NCBI GenBank assembly: GCA_963668605.1 | Contig: OY764903.1 | Location: forward strand, 5,828,001-5,892,000 | DNA from: G963668605 sp963668605 | Lineage (GTDB): Bacteria; Acidobacteriota; Terriglobia; Bryobacterales; Bryobacteraceae | DNA length: 64,000 nucleotides | Direction of reading: 5' to 3' | Shown here: positions 8,518-17,215 of the stretch, piece by piece | Layout: the number at the start of each line of letters is the position of its first letter | Position numbering within the stretch: the first letter of the stretch is position 1 | The notes under the pieces: model-generated | What the model was told of the DNA's origin: nothing | The model's input: the letters and a program-made list of their open reading frames with translations, nothing else | The model's database searches: none | Position numbers and translations under genes: made by a program

Positions 8518-9630
8518 ATGGCGCTTTACAAGAGCTGGATTCGACCCGTGCTCTTTCGCAGCGATCCGGAATGGATCCACGATCGTACGATCGCCGCTGC
8601 CGAAATGGCCAGCCGCTCTCCTCGGCTCTGCTCGGCGATCGGCCGGCGATTGCACTTCGACGATCCGAGCCTCGCCGTCGACGTGGCCGGCATGCACTTT
8701 CGTCACCCGCTCGGGCTGGCTGCGGGATTCGACAAGAACGGGCGTGGGATTCGCTTGTGGGAGGCTTTCGGTTTCAGTCACGTCGAGATTGGTTCCATCT
8801 CGGCTCAGTTTTCCGCGGGCAATCCGAAACCTCGTCTCTTTCGCGTGCCGGAGGACCGCGCGATCATCGTAAACTACGGTCTGCCGAACGACGGCGCCGA
8901 GCGCGTCGCGAGCCGGCTTGCCGGACTGCATGCGGGCGCCCCGCTCGGAGTCAACATCGTCAATACCAACCACGGCCCCGGCGCGCCGCCGGAGCCCAAC
9001 GAAGCCATCATTGCCGATTACATCGCGTCGTTCCGTTGCCTCGAGCCACATGCAACGTACTTGTCGCTGAATCTGAGCTGTCCCAATACGTGTGATGGCC
9101 GTGCGTTCGTATCCGACAGGAACCGGCTATGCCAACTTCTGAATGCCGTGGCCGCACTGCGGCCTCAGAAGCCGGTATTTCTCAAGGTGGCGCCGTTCGC
9201 CGGTGTGGCAGGCCTCGAAGCCTTTCTGGAAGCAGTCGATGGCTACGATTTCATCAGTGGTTTTGCGATCAATCTGCCGCCCGGCAAACCGCCCGGAATG
9301 ACCGCTTCCCCTGACCGTTTGCAATCGATGCCCGGAGCGGTGTCAGGACGTCCGGCTGAACTTGCGGCGAACCGGACCATCGCGGAGATGTACCGGCGCA
9401 TCGATCCACGCCGTCACTGCATAATTGGCACGGGAGGAGTCTTCTCCGCCGAGGATGCGTGGCTGAAGGTGCGGCTCGGCGCCTCGCTCGTACAGTTTCT
9501 CACCGCGCTGATTTACGAAGGGCCGGAGGTGGTTCGCAGGATGTGTGAGGGTTTGGCACGCATCGCCGCTCGGGAGGGGTTTCGCACGGTTCAGCAAGCC
9601 GTGGGGAGCGGCGCGTCCAGCAGGGATTAG
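8518..9630 (+). CDS. pyrD: Divergent class 2-like dihydroorotate dehydrogenase
   Basis: A 370-residue FMN-dependent beta/alpha-barrel enzyme. The N-terminal extension (about residues 1-45) and the block GNPKPRLFRVPEDRAIIVNY are features of quinone-linked class 2 enzymes, which oxidise dihydroorotate to orotate in pyrimidine synthesis at the membrane. The flavin and phosphate loops are visible as GLAAGFDKNG, GVNIVNTNHG, FLKVAPF and IIGTGGVFSAEDAW. Oddities: the catalytic loop reads LNLSCPNT with Cys188 where class 2 enzymes normally have serine, and the usual NTT substrate segment is FAINLPPGK. It may be a paralogue with altered chemistry, so the gene symbol is tentative. No other pyrimidine gene is nearby. 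Confidence 0.75.
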   Translation: MALYKSWIRPVLFRSDPEWIHDRTIAAAEMASRSPRLCSAIGRRLHFDDPSLAVDVAGMHFRHPLGLAAGFDKNGRGIRLWEAFGFSHVEIGSISAQFSAGNPKPRLFRVPEDRAIIVNYGLPNDGAERVASRLAGLHAGAPLGVNIVNTNHGPGAPPEPNEAIIADYIASFRCLEPHATYLSLNLSCPNTCDGRAFVSDRNRLCQLLNAVAALRPQKPVFLKVAPFAGVAGLEAFLEAVDGYDFISGFAINLPPGKPPGMTASPDRLQSMPGAVSGRPAELAANRTIAEMYRRIDPRRHCIIGTGGVFSAEDAWLKVRLGASLVQFLTALIYEGPEVVRRMCEGLARIAAREGFRTVQQAVGSGASSRD

Positions 9631-9699
9631 TGAGGCTACTTCAGACGTCCGATGGTTTTTTGATTACCATTTGCACAGCGCTATCGCTGTTGTATTCGG

Positions 9700-10256
9700 T
9701 CAACTCGTGGGTAATTTGATCGAAATCGTCTTGTCTCCAAAGACTTCGATTTGCTGCGTGTGAAGCACAGTCATACCGCTGGTAACAACCAGCAAGTAGG
9801 ACCCGGATTCCATGGCGGTGAAAGAAAAGTGCCGTCCGGCGCGACGCGGCTATCCATCCTGGACTCGTTGTCTATCACCGGCACCAATGCGATCCAGACA
9901 TCATTGCTCGGGAGTGGTGCGACGGTGCCGGAGAGACTTCGGAGCCGAATGGGCGGCGAGATGCTTCCCAATGGAAGTGCTATGCGTGCGCTCACAATCG
10001 GCTGATAGACCTTGAGATCCTGCTCGCGCATCTTGAACCCCGGGTAGAAAATCTTCCATCTGTACACCCGTACGGAATGCGCTTTATGGTCCTTGAATCG
10101 AGCGCTGAAGTCTTTCTTGTCGCCGAGTCGGAGCACTTGAAGATGGGCGGAATCGATCCGGTGCCCACTGAAGTCTACGACGCTTACCGATACGCTCGCG
10201 TGTGGTGCAGCCACTGTTGCATCAAGTGCAAACACAGAGAATGATTCCGAATGCAC
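9700..10256 (-). pseudogene. Secreted protein with carboxypeptidase-regulatory-like domains, frameshifted
   Basis: The first 146 or so residues read from a GTG at 10256 and include strands typical of regulatory-like beta-sandwich domains (ASVSVSVVDFSGHR, LSGTVAPLPSNDVWIALVP). At the A4 run 9825-9828 (T4 on the coding strand) the frame breaks: the frame in use ends at a stop at 9771, while the neighbouring frame continues naturally as SFTAMESGSYLLVVTSGMTV and on to a stop at 9700-9702. One missing T in the run would restore a continuous protein of about 185 residues. This is either a recent pseudogene or a homopolymer error. It follows the small membrane protein at 10271 by 14 bp, so the two are probably one transcript. 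Confidence 0.7.
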
Positions 10257-10270
10257 CAGCGTGACACATC

Positions 10271-10495
10271 TCAGTTGCTCCCTCCGCCATTTCTGGGATC
10301 CGCATCTAAGCGTTCGAGATACTTCTTAGTAGCGCGCGCCCAATAGCCCACGAGAAGGAGCCACAAAGTTGTGCTGATAACCTCCCACGCGAACTCTCTC
10401 GAGACGAATAGATGCCAAGTCCGGTCATGGTGAATCCAGAGTGAAAACGCGACGCACAGCAACAGGACGAGCACCTCTTGCCAACGCTTACGCAT
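10271..10495 (-). CDS. Small membrane protein, function unknown
   Basis: A 74-residue protein with two predicted membrane helices (about residues 7-22, EVLVLLLCVAFSLWI, and 38-53, VISTTLWLLLVGYW) and a charged C-terminal tail (ARATKKYLERLDADPRNGGG). No family is recognised. It is followed after 14 bp by the frameshifted regulatory-domain protein, which suggests a two-gene unit. Confidence 0.55.
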   Translation of the reverse strand: MRKRWQEVLVLLLCVAFSLWIHHDRTWHLFVSREFAWEVISTTLWLLLVGYWARATKKYLERLDADPRNGGGSN

Positions 10496-10601
10496 TCAAT
10501 CCTTGCTCCGCATTCGGACCCATCGCCATTGTATCCAGCCCATAGCCGGTTGGGGCATTCGCAAAGCCTCGGTCAAAGTTCGGTTTCGTTCCGGCAGACT
10601 T

Positions 10602-13600
10602 TCAGAACACGAGCTTTATCCCCAGTTGGATCTGGCGTGGATTGTTGTATTGGCCGGTGACCACGCCGAAGTTGCTGTTGCCGATAGCGAGATTAGGCAG
10701 TTCGAACTGAGGTGTGTTCGTGAGATTGAAAGCTTCGGCACGAAATTCCAGCCTGCGGGACTCCATGAACGGAAACTCCTTGAATAAGGACAGATCCAGA
10801 TTCTTGGTGCCGTCGCCCCGCACGTTCGGCAGGGTGCGCCCGGTGCTGCCGAACGTGTACGCGGCAGGCTGGCTGAATTTGGTGGTGTCGAACCACTGGA
10901 GCAGCTTATCGGTGGTGGACCGGCCGCCCGGCAATGCAGGATCACCGTTCACATTTGGGCGCTGGGCGTCGGAGAAGGCGTTGCTGTTATTGGGGGCGGT
11001 GAGCGCGAGCGGCACACTCGTCGCAAAGGTCAGGATGGCGTTCGCGCGCCAGCCCCCAAAAGCCTTGTCGATCCAAACTGGGATTGAGTTGCCGAAACTG
11101 CGGCCGCGTCCAAACGGCAGCGCGTAGACTGCGCTGGTCACGAAGCGCTGGCTGGTGTCCTGCGAAGAAACTGACCGGTCGGAGCGGCGGTCATAGGCAT
11201 TCTGATGCGCTGGGGCCGGCCCCCCGCCTCCAACGGTGGCGCCTGCTGAGTCATCGATCAGCTTGCCTGTGGTGTACGAGATCAACACGCCGCTGCCGTG
11301 TGCGAACTGCTTCTGTAGCCGGAATTGTGCGGCGTGATAGATGGACGACGCGGCGGCAGGCCGGAAGTCGAGAACGTTGAGGAATTGCGGGTATGGCCGG
11401 AGCAACTGACCGCGAGTGACTGTCGGTTGCGCAAGAGCTCCGGAAGTAATCGAGCCTACCAAAGGATTCGGCACCAACTCCTGAAGTCTGGAACCGAGCG
11501 CCAGTTGCTCAGCCGTCAGTTGATTGAGCTGCCAGCCATTGTCCATCAGCTTGGTTCCCTTGCTGCCGATGTAGGCAGCCTCCAGCATAAGATTGCCAGC
11601 CAGGACGCGCTGGATGTTGAAGTTCCACTGCTGCGTGTATCCGACGCGGGCGAATCGCTCGATGGCGCCATCGCGCACGCTGCCCAGGTTCTGGCCGGTC
11701 GCCGTCACGAGGGGAGTGGGGTTCGACGGATTCGGTTCGATACCGCCGGGGAACGGGTTCGAGAAATAGTTGACCGGAGTAAGTCCGTCGAGCGAGCTTA
11801 CCCACGCGGTGTTAGCGAGAAACCCGTTGTTGCCGGATGCGCCGCCGACTGCCATGCCCACGTAGGGCAAATAGAAAATACCGTATCCCGAGCGGATCAC
11901 GGTGCTGGAATTCAGACTGTAGGCGATGCCCAAGCGCGGGCCGAAGTTATTCCAATCGGTGTCGAACTGCCGCGGGCTGTCTTTGCTGGTGAAACGCAGG
12001 CCACCGCGAAGATTTGCCAGACCGGACTTCTGCGCAAGCGGAGAAGCTGCATCAAAATCAAAATAGCTCAACTGGTTGAACCGGTCTTTGCGTCCGTTCT
12101 CGACGTCCCAACGCAGCCCGATGTTGATGGTCAGTCGCGGGGTAACGCGAAAATCGTCCTGAAAATAGAGCGCCGTGTAGTTGTTTGAGGTCAGCAAGGG
12201 CGGTAGCACCTGGACGAAGCCTGTCCCGGTTCCGAGCAGGAGGCTGGCGACTCCGTTGCCGCGGTCGGCGCGCGGGGCATTCGGGTCGGGCCCCTGTGTG
12301 AAGCTCCGGGCGAAGCTGTAATCGCCGCTGGTGCCGAATCCGGAATCTTCAAAGCTCTGATTGACGCGCGTATCCAGGCCGAACTTGACGGTATGGTTGC
12401 CTCTGACCCAGGTGGCGCTGGCGTTCCAGGAGTAAGTTGTGCCGGATTGGAAGGTGTAATCGGCTTCGCCGTTGCGGCCTAGCCCTGCATATCCGGTAAC
12501 CAGGGTGCGCGGGAATGAAAGCGGACGCCGCATCACGTTCTCCAGGGCAGCGGGAAAGCCGACATCGGCCATGTGAAAATTGGCCGGAAACTCTCCAATG
12601 ATCCGTTCCAGCCGAATCGCTCCGGCACGGAAATTGAGCAGGAAGGACGGTGTTTGTATGCGTGTGTAGTCGAGGCGTGCACCACGGCCGGGTATCCTGT
12701 CGCCCCCCTGCCCACCGGTGGAATCCGCGATCGTGCCGAAGTGATTTGGCACCGCTCTTTCGTAGCTCCTCCAGTTGATGCCGGTGAAGAACTTATTGCG
12801 CGAACTGGCGTTCCAATCCACCTTGGCGTTGAACTGATCGGTTCCGACCTGCTCTTTCTTCGCCGAGAAGAAGTTGTTCGCCGCGGAACAGGCCGCGCCG
12901 GAACTGGTGGGGAGCGGATAATACTGCGCCATGCGCGAACCCACTCCGTCTTGACGCGTGGCCGGGATCACATTGCCCGGAAATGCGTCGCGGACGAACC
13001 CCGTGCCGGCCGGGTTGCGGCGCGTGGTCACCGGGTCGTAAATTTGCGTGGGGAGGCAGGCATTCGCCACGATCTGACTGGATTTCGAGAAGTCTCCTCT
13101 GCGCTCCAGAGCAGTGGGAACCGTGGGATTGATGTTGCTCGCGGTGCGCTGCCTCAGTCCCTCGTAGTTGACGAAATAGAACAACTTGTCCTTCACGGCC
13201 GGAGCGCCAAATGTGAAGCCGAACTGATTGCGTTGAAAGGCTCCGAGCGCCGTGCCCGCACGATTCGCGAAAAAGTCGTTCGCATCGAGCTTGCTGTTTC
13301 GCAGGAACTCGAATGCGGAACCGTGATACTTGTTGGTTCCGGAGCGCATCAGCATGTTGACCACGCCGCCGCCGCTGCGTCCATACTCCGCGGCATAGCT
13401 GTTGGTCTGGATTTTGAACTCTTCGAGCGCGTCTGGCGAGGGCAGGATGGCAACTACCGCGATCGGGTTCGCGGCGGGCGCGACGTTCGTGACGCCATCT
13501 ATGAGGATCTCGTTCGAGTTGGCGCGGCCCCCGTTGATGCGGAACCCGGCTGCGGTGTTGAAGAGGTCGCCGAAACCTCGCCCCGGCAGCACTCCCGGCG

Positions 13601-14072
13601 CCAGCAGCGCCAGCGCGAACGGATTGCGGCTGTTCAGCGGGAGGTTCAGAATCTTGGAAGACTCCATCACGGTGCCCAGGGCCGCGGTTTCGCGGTCCAC
13701 CTGGATGGCAGAAGCTTTCACCTCAATGGACTCGGCCACTACGCCGACCTCAAGCACCAGATCGACGCGCGCCACCTCGTCCAAACTGAGCCGGATACCG
13801 GTCTGGCTGACTGCACGGAAGCCTTCTTTCTGGACCGTGACGCGATACGTCCCTGGGGGCATCAGCGGAAAGCTGTAGTAACCGCGATCATCGGTTTTCG
13901 CTTCGCGCTTGAGTCCTGTCTCCACCTGGATCGCCGCCACTTGAGCCCCTGGTACAGCGGCTCTGCTGGCGTCCTGAACGGTACCCGTGATTTGGCCGGT
14001 TGTGGTCTGTGCTTGCAGGGCGGCCGAAGCGGCCAGCGTCAAAAAAACGCAAGTGAATCTAAATGCTTTCAT
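10602..14072 (-). CDS. Oar-type TonB-dependent receptor with N-terminal carboxypeptidase-regulatory domain
   Basis: About 1156 residues from the ATG at 14072, which begins a signal peptide (MKAFRFTCVFLTLAASAALQ). Domains in order: carboxypeptidase-regulatory-like domain at about 25-110 (QITGTVQDASRAAVPGAQVA), plug domain at about 120-250 (RINGGRANSNEILIDGVTN, YAAEYGRSGGGVVNMLMRSG), then a large outer-membrane barrel ending in aromatic strands (PRQIQLGIKLVF). Such receptors are the dominant outer-membrane family in Acidobacteria and are thought to import oligosaccharides or other large ligands using TonB. It starts 19 bp after the sulfatase at 14092-15648, so the two are one operon and the ligand may be sulfated. 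Ligand identity cannot be read from sequence. Confidence 0.92.
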   Translation of the reverse strand: MKAFRFTCVFLTLAASAALQAQTTTGQITGTVQDASRAAVPGAQVAAIQVETGLKREAKTDDRGYYSFPLMPPGTYRVTVQKEGFRAVSQTGIRLSLDEVARVDLVLEVGVVAESIEVKASAIQVDRETAALGTVMESSKILNLPLNSRNPFALALLAPGVLPGRGFGDLFNTAAGFRINGGRANSNEILIDGVTNVAPAANPIAVVAILPSPDALEEFKIQTNSYAAEYGRSGGGVVNMLMRSGTNKYHGSAFEFLRNSKLDANDFFANRAGTALGAFQRNQFGFTFGAPAVKDKLFYFVNYEGLRQRTASNINPTVPTALERRGDFSKSSQIVANACLPTQIYDPVTTRRNPAGTGFVRDAFPGNVIPATRQDGVGSRMAQYYPLPTSSGAACSAANNFFSAKKEQVGTDQFNAKVDWNASSRNKFFTGINWRSYERAVPNHFGTIADSTGGQGGDRIPGRGARLDYTRIQTPSFLLNFRAGAIRLERIIGEFPANFHMADVGFPAALENVMRRPLSFPRTLVTGYAGLGRNGEADYTFQSGTTYSWNASATWVRGNHTVKFGLDTRVNQSFEDSGFGTSGDYSFARSFTQGPDPNAPRADRGNGVASLLLGTGTGFVQVLPPLLTSNNYTALYFQDDFRVTPRLTINIGLRWDVENGRKDRFNQLSYFDFDAASPLAQKSGLANLRGGLRFTSKDSPRQFDTDWNNFGPRLGIAYSLNSSTVIRSGYGIFYLPYVGMAVGGASGNNGFLANTAWVSSLDGLTPVNYFSNPFPGGIEPNPSNPTPLVTATGQNLGSVRDGAIERFARVGYTQQWNFNIQRVLAGNLMLEAAYIGSKGTKLMDNGWQLNQLTAEQLALGSRLQELVPNPLVGSITSGALAQPTVTRGQLLRPYPQFLNVLDFRPAAASSIYHAAQFRLQKQFAHGSGVLISYTTGKLIDDSAGATVGGGGPAPAHQNAYDRRSDRSVSSQDTSQRFVTSAVYALPFGRGRSFGNSIPVWIDKAFGGWRANAILTFATSVPLALTAPNNSNAFSDAQRPNVNGDPALPGGRSTTDKLLQWFDTTKFSQPAAYTFGSTGRTLPNVRGDGTKNLDLSLFKEFPFMESRRLEFRAEAFNLTNTPQFELPNLAIGNSNFGVVTGQYNNPRQIQLGIKLVF

Positions 14073-14091
14073 ACTGTCTCCCGAGAGCCTG

Positions 14092-15648
14092 TCACTGTTT
14101 GTAAGGCGCATACCAATTCCGCTGCGGCCTTTTGGCTTCGTACGCCGCATCGGGCAAATCGTCCTGCGTGCGAATGGTCCACTGCAGCAGGTCGGCCATC
14201 AGACGGTTCTGCATGGCTGCGCAGTCCGATTGTCCATAGAGATTCTTCAGCTCGTAGGGGTCCGAAGCGAGGTTGAAGAGTTCGCCGGTGCCCATCATGT
14301 CGAAGGTGAGTTTCCAGTCGCCCCTTCTGACCATTTTCAAGTTGCCGCTTTGTGTCACCGGGTTGAGCTCATTAAAGGAAGGCGTCGCTCCCTTCGGTCC
14401 CGGCATCAGGCCGGCCCCCGGCGGAAACTTGTCTCCGGCCTGGTAGTTCATTCCGCCGAATCCCACTTCTGCATAAATAGTTGCGAATTCCTCGCGCGGA
14501 TACTCCTTCGCTTGCAGGAGTGGCCAAAGGCTGCGTCCCTGCGCGCCATGCGGAATCGGTGCGCCGATGGCCTCGCACAGCGTTGGCATGACATCGGCGA
14601 TCGAGACAAAGGCTGGATGGTTGGCTTGCGGCTGGATGCCGAGGCCCGTCCAGACCATGGGAATGCGTGTGAGCGCTTCGGGAAGGTCAACGCCTTTTCT
14701 CATGAGCCCGTAGTCGCAAAAGAAATCGCCGTGATCCGAAATGTAGACCACGATCGTCTCGTCGAGGTTGATATGGCGCATCAGGCGGCCGATCTGATCG
14801 TCAATCAACCGCAACATGCCCAGGTAGTTGGACCGCGTGCGCCGCCATGTGTTGTCGTACCCGGGGTAAGTCTGCTCCTCCAGTTGCCGCAGCCACTGCC
14901 ACTTGAAGCCTTTCGTTCGCAACGCCTCCGGACCGGCCTGGCGTTGCGGCAACTTGTCCGGGGGGAACATGTCGAAATAAGGCTTGGGCACTTGATAGGG
15001 GTTATGCGGTTCTGGAAAACTCACCCACAGCGCGAAGGGCTGCGCGCCCGCCTGCTGGATGAACTCGATGGCATCGCTGACGATCCGGTATGGGAACTGC
15101 GATTCCACGGGAAAGGGTGCGGGCTCGGGCGCTACGCAGTGGTTGAGACGCGCCCTCCACGTGTCGAAGTCGACCAGTTCTTTGGGTGCGGGCTCAGGCG
15201 TCCACCCCCTGGACCCGCCGTAGGATCGATAGAAATCGACTTTCTCGGGAGTCACGTGGCTATGGTTCTTGCCTGTAATGCCAGTCTTGTAACCGAACGC
15301 GCGAACGACTTGGAAGAGATCCTTGTCAAAGTATGCGAAGCGCTCGGCCGGGTTCTGGCGGACGCGGTGCGCATGCGGCCATCGTCCGGTGAGCAAACTG
15401 ACACGGGCCGGCACGCACAGGGGCGCGGTCGTATATGCACGGTCGAAGGCCACACCGCGCGCAGCCAGGCGGTCGAGGGCCGGCATGGTGTCAAAGGGGA
15501 ATCCGGAGCGCCGCGTCAGCCCCACCCGGTGCTGGTCCGCCATGAGAATGAGGACATTCGGCTTACGTGCGGGCGGCGCGCCACCCACGAGCGGGGCCGC
15601 CACTCCGCTGGACAACGCCTTGAGGAATTCTCGACGCCGTGCTCTCAT
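14092..15648 (-). CDS. Secreted sulfatase (Cys-type)
   Basis: About 518 residues from the ATG at 15648, chosen because a Tat-like leader starts there (RARRREFLKALSSGVAAPLV). The metal-binding opening is NVLILMADQHRVGL, and the formylglycine motif is CVPARVSLLTGR with Cys78; alanine in the fourth position is accepted in many family members. Later segments VVYISDHGDFF and the tail ELFNLASDPYELKNLYG are typical of iduronate- or choline-type sulfatases. It differs clearly from the sulfatase at 2005. Immediately downstream is a TonB-dependent receptor, suggesting joint uptake and desulfation of a sulfated compound. Confidence 0.9.
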   Translation of the reverse strand: MRARRREFLKALSSGVAAPLVGGAPPARKPNVLILMADQHRVGLTRRSGFPFDTMPALDRLAARGVAFDRAYTTAPLCVPARVSLLTGRWPHAHRVRQNPAERFAYFDKDLFQVVRAFGYKTGITGKNHSHVTPEKVDFYRSYGGSRGWTPEPAPKELVDFDTWRARLNHCVAPEPAPFPVESQFPYRIVSDAIEFIQQAGAQPFALWVSFPEPHNPYQVPKPYFDMFPPDKLPQRQAGPEALRTKGFKWQWLRQLEEQTYPGYDNTWRRTRSNYLGMLRLIDDQIGRLMRHINLDETIVVYISDHGDFFCDYGLMRKGVDLPEALTRIPMVWTGLGIQPQANHPAFVSIADVMPTLCEAIGAPIPHGAQGRSLWPLLQAKEYPREEFATIYAEVGFGGMNYQAGDKFPPGAGLMPGPKGATPSFNELNPVTQSGNLKMVRRGDWKLTFDMMGTGELFNLASDPYELKNLYGQSDCAAMQNRLMADLLQWTIRTQDDLPDAAYEAKRPQRNWYAPYKQ

Positions 15649-15868
15649 CGGAATTGCTGTAAACGGTATCATAATCACCGGAAGTTATCAATGATTCCGG
15701 GATGCGTGTCAAGGCAAAGTTGAGATGTCCCCCATTTGCCTGGGCCTCTGAGGAGTGCATGTTAATCTGCGTGTGCCGGTGAAGGGGAGATGGACCCTGC
15801 AGGTGAACGACCGTAGTCGCTATTTCTCCCACCTCGGGGACATTGCAGCAAACGAGCTACTGTAGAAC
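15649..15868. promoter_or_regulatory. Divergent promoter region with a possible leader hairpin before the Nramp-like gene
   Basis: This 220-bp region separates the divergent sulfatase and Nramp-family genes. An imperfect stem can form between GGT-gaag-GGGAGA (15778-15790) and TCTCCC-ACC (15825-15833), ending about 35 bp before the ATG at 15869. It could be a 5' leader structure. It does not match the M-box or yybP-ykoY riboswitch patterns as far as can be judged by eye. Confidence 0.3.
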
Positions 15869-17179
15869 ATGGATCGAGCGCTAACCACTACCAGAACAGC
15901 TCGACTTTCACTGGTCGTTCAAGGCAGGTTCCGGAGATTCTTCTCTGATCTCGGTCCTGGATTGATTACCGGAGCTGCCGACGACGATCCCTCCGGCATC
16001 TCCACCTATTCGGTTACCGGAGCAGCTTTTGGCTACACCACGCTCTGGACCGCGATCTTCTCCTTTCCCTTGATGGCTGCGGTGCAGATGATGTGTGCGC
16101 GACTCGGCATGGTGACCGGGCGAGGGCTGGCCAGCGTTGTCCGCTTGCGCTACCCACGCTGGGTGCTGTGGAGCTCTTGCACACTGCTCGCCGTTGCCAA
16201 TATTGTCAACATCGGCGCGGATCTGGGTGGCATGGCAGATGTGACGGAGCTCTTGACGGGCATCCAGTCATACTATTGGACGCCCGCGTATGCGCTGTTG
16301 ATTTCCGCACTGCTGTTCTGGACCAACTATCGTACGATCGTGCGCATCTTCAAATGGCTAACGCTCGCGCTGTTTGCCTATGTCTTTGCCGCCTTCCTCT
16401 CGCATCCGGATTGGCACGCTGTGCTGCGGAGCACGCTGATTCCGACCGTGGAATGGTCCGCGTTGTACTGGGCGACACTTGTCGGCATTCTCGGAACTAC
16501 CATTTCGCCTTACCTCTTCTTCTGGCAATCGGCGCAGGAAGTGGAGCAGGAAATCGCCCAGGGCCGTGAGACTGTGCAAGCACGTGAAGGGGCGTCTGCC
16601 CGCGAATTGCGAAGCTCTCGCAACGATGTCATCACCGGAATGTTTTTCTCGAACCTGGTGATGTACTTCATCATCCTGACGTCAGCCGCCACGCTGCACG
16701 CCCACGGCAAAACTACAATCAGTACAGCGCGCGCGGCTGCCGAAGCGTTGCGTCCCTTCGCGGGCGATGGCGCGTACTGGCTGTTCAGCCTTGGTCTGAT
16801 AGGAGCCGGCATGCTCGGCGTCCCGGTGCTCGCGGGATCGTGTGCGTATGCCATTGCGGAAGCCGCGGATTGGCATGGTTCGCTGGAAACGCACCCTCCA
16901 CGAGCCATTGGATTCTACAGCGTAATCGCCTTGGCTATGGCGATCGGGCTGGGCTTGGATTTCGCCGGTTTCGATGCCGTCAGAATGCTGTTCTGGTCGG
17001 CCGTTGTCAACGGAGTACTTGCTCCGCCGCTCGTAATTCTGGTCGTGCTGCTGACCAGCAATAGCGAAGTGATGGGCGTGCACCGCAACGGGCCCGTCCT
17101 GCGCTGGCTCGGCTGGAGTTGCGCCGCTGTTATGATCATAGCCACCGTCGTCATGTTCGTGACGGCCTATGCGCTGTGA
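15869..17179 (+). CDS. Nramp-family divalent metal transporter with altered metal-site motifs
   Basis: A 436-residue membrane protein with about 11 helices. The helix-1 region reads GPGLITGAADDDPSGISTYS, aligning with Nramp, but the metal-binding DPGN motif is DPSG. The helix-6 region reads TISPYLFFWQSAQEVE, so the usual MPH motif is replaced by SPY. In canonical Nramp proteins the Asp and Asn of DPGN and the Met of MPH coordinate manganese or iron, so substrate choice is probably different; Nramp-related magnesium transporters are one precedent for altered sites. It stands alone, divergent from the sulfatase, with the RNB nuclease gene 36 bp downstream on the same strand. Confidence 0.82.
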   Translation: MDRALTTTRTARLSLVVQGRFRRFFSDLGPGLITGAADDDPSGISTYSVTGAAFGYTTLWTAIFSFPLMAAVQMMCARLGMVTGRGLASVVRLRYPRWVLWSSCTLLAVANIVNIGADLGGMADVTELLTGIQSYYWTPAYALLISALLFWTNYRTIVRIFKWLTLALFAYVFAAFLSHPDWHAVLRSTLIPTVEWSALYWATLVGILGTTISPYLFFWQSAQEVEQEIAQGRETVQAREGASARELRSSRNDVITGMFFSNLVMYFIILTSAATLHAHGKTTISTARAAAEALRPFAGDGAYWLFSLGLIGAGMLGVPVLAGSCAYAIAEAADWHGSLETHPPRAIGFYSVIALAMAIGLGLDFAGFDAVRMLFWSAVVNGVLAPPLVILVVLLTSNSEVMGVHRNGPVLRWLGWSCAAVMIIATVVMFVTAYAL

Positions 17180-17215
17180 TTCTCAACGGCCGCGCTCATG
17201 GTAGGCTGCTGATTA

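Noticed and set aside
12573..14276. 567-codon open frame on the + strand across the TonB-dependent receptor gene
   Set aside because: It is antisense to a well-supported receptor, has no family resemblance and is rich in Arg/Val/Gly, as expected from the complement of high-GC codons.
13987..15723. 578-codon open frame on the + strand across the sulfatase gene
   Set aside because: It is antisense to a sulfatase with full motifs; the long length is a GC-codon effect.
15720..15868. Possible metal riboswitch before the Nramp-like gene
   Set aside because: A hairpin can be drawn, but the conserved core sequences of M-box, yybP-ykoY and NiCo riboswitches were not found by eye.
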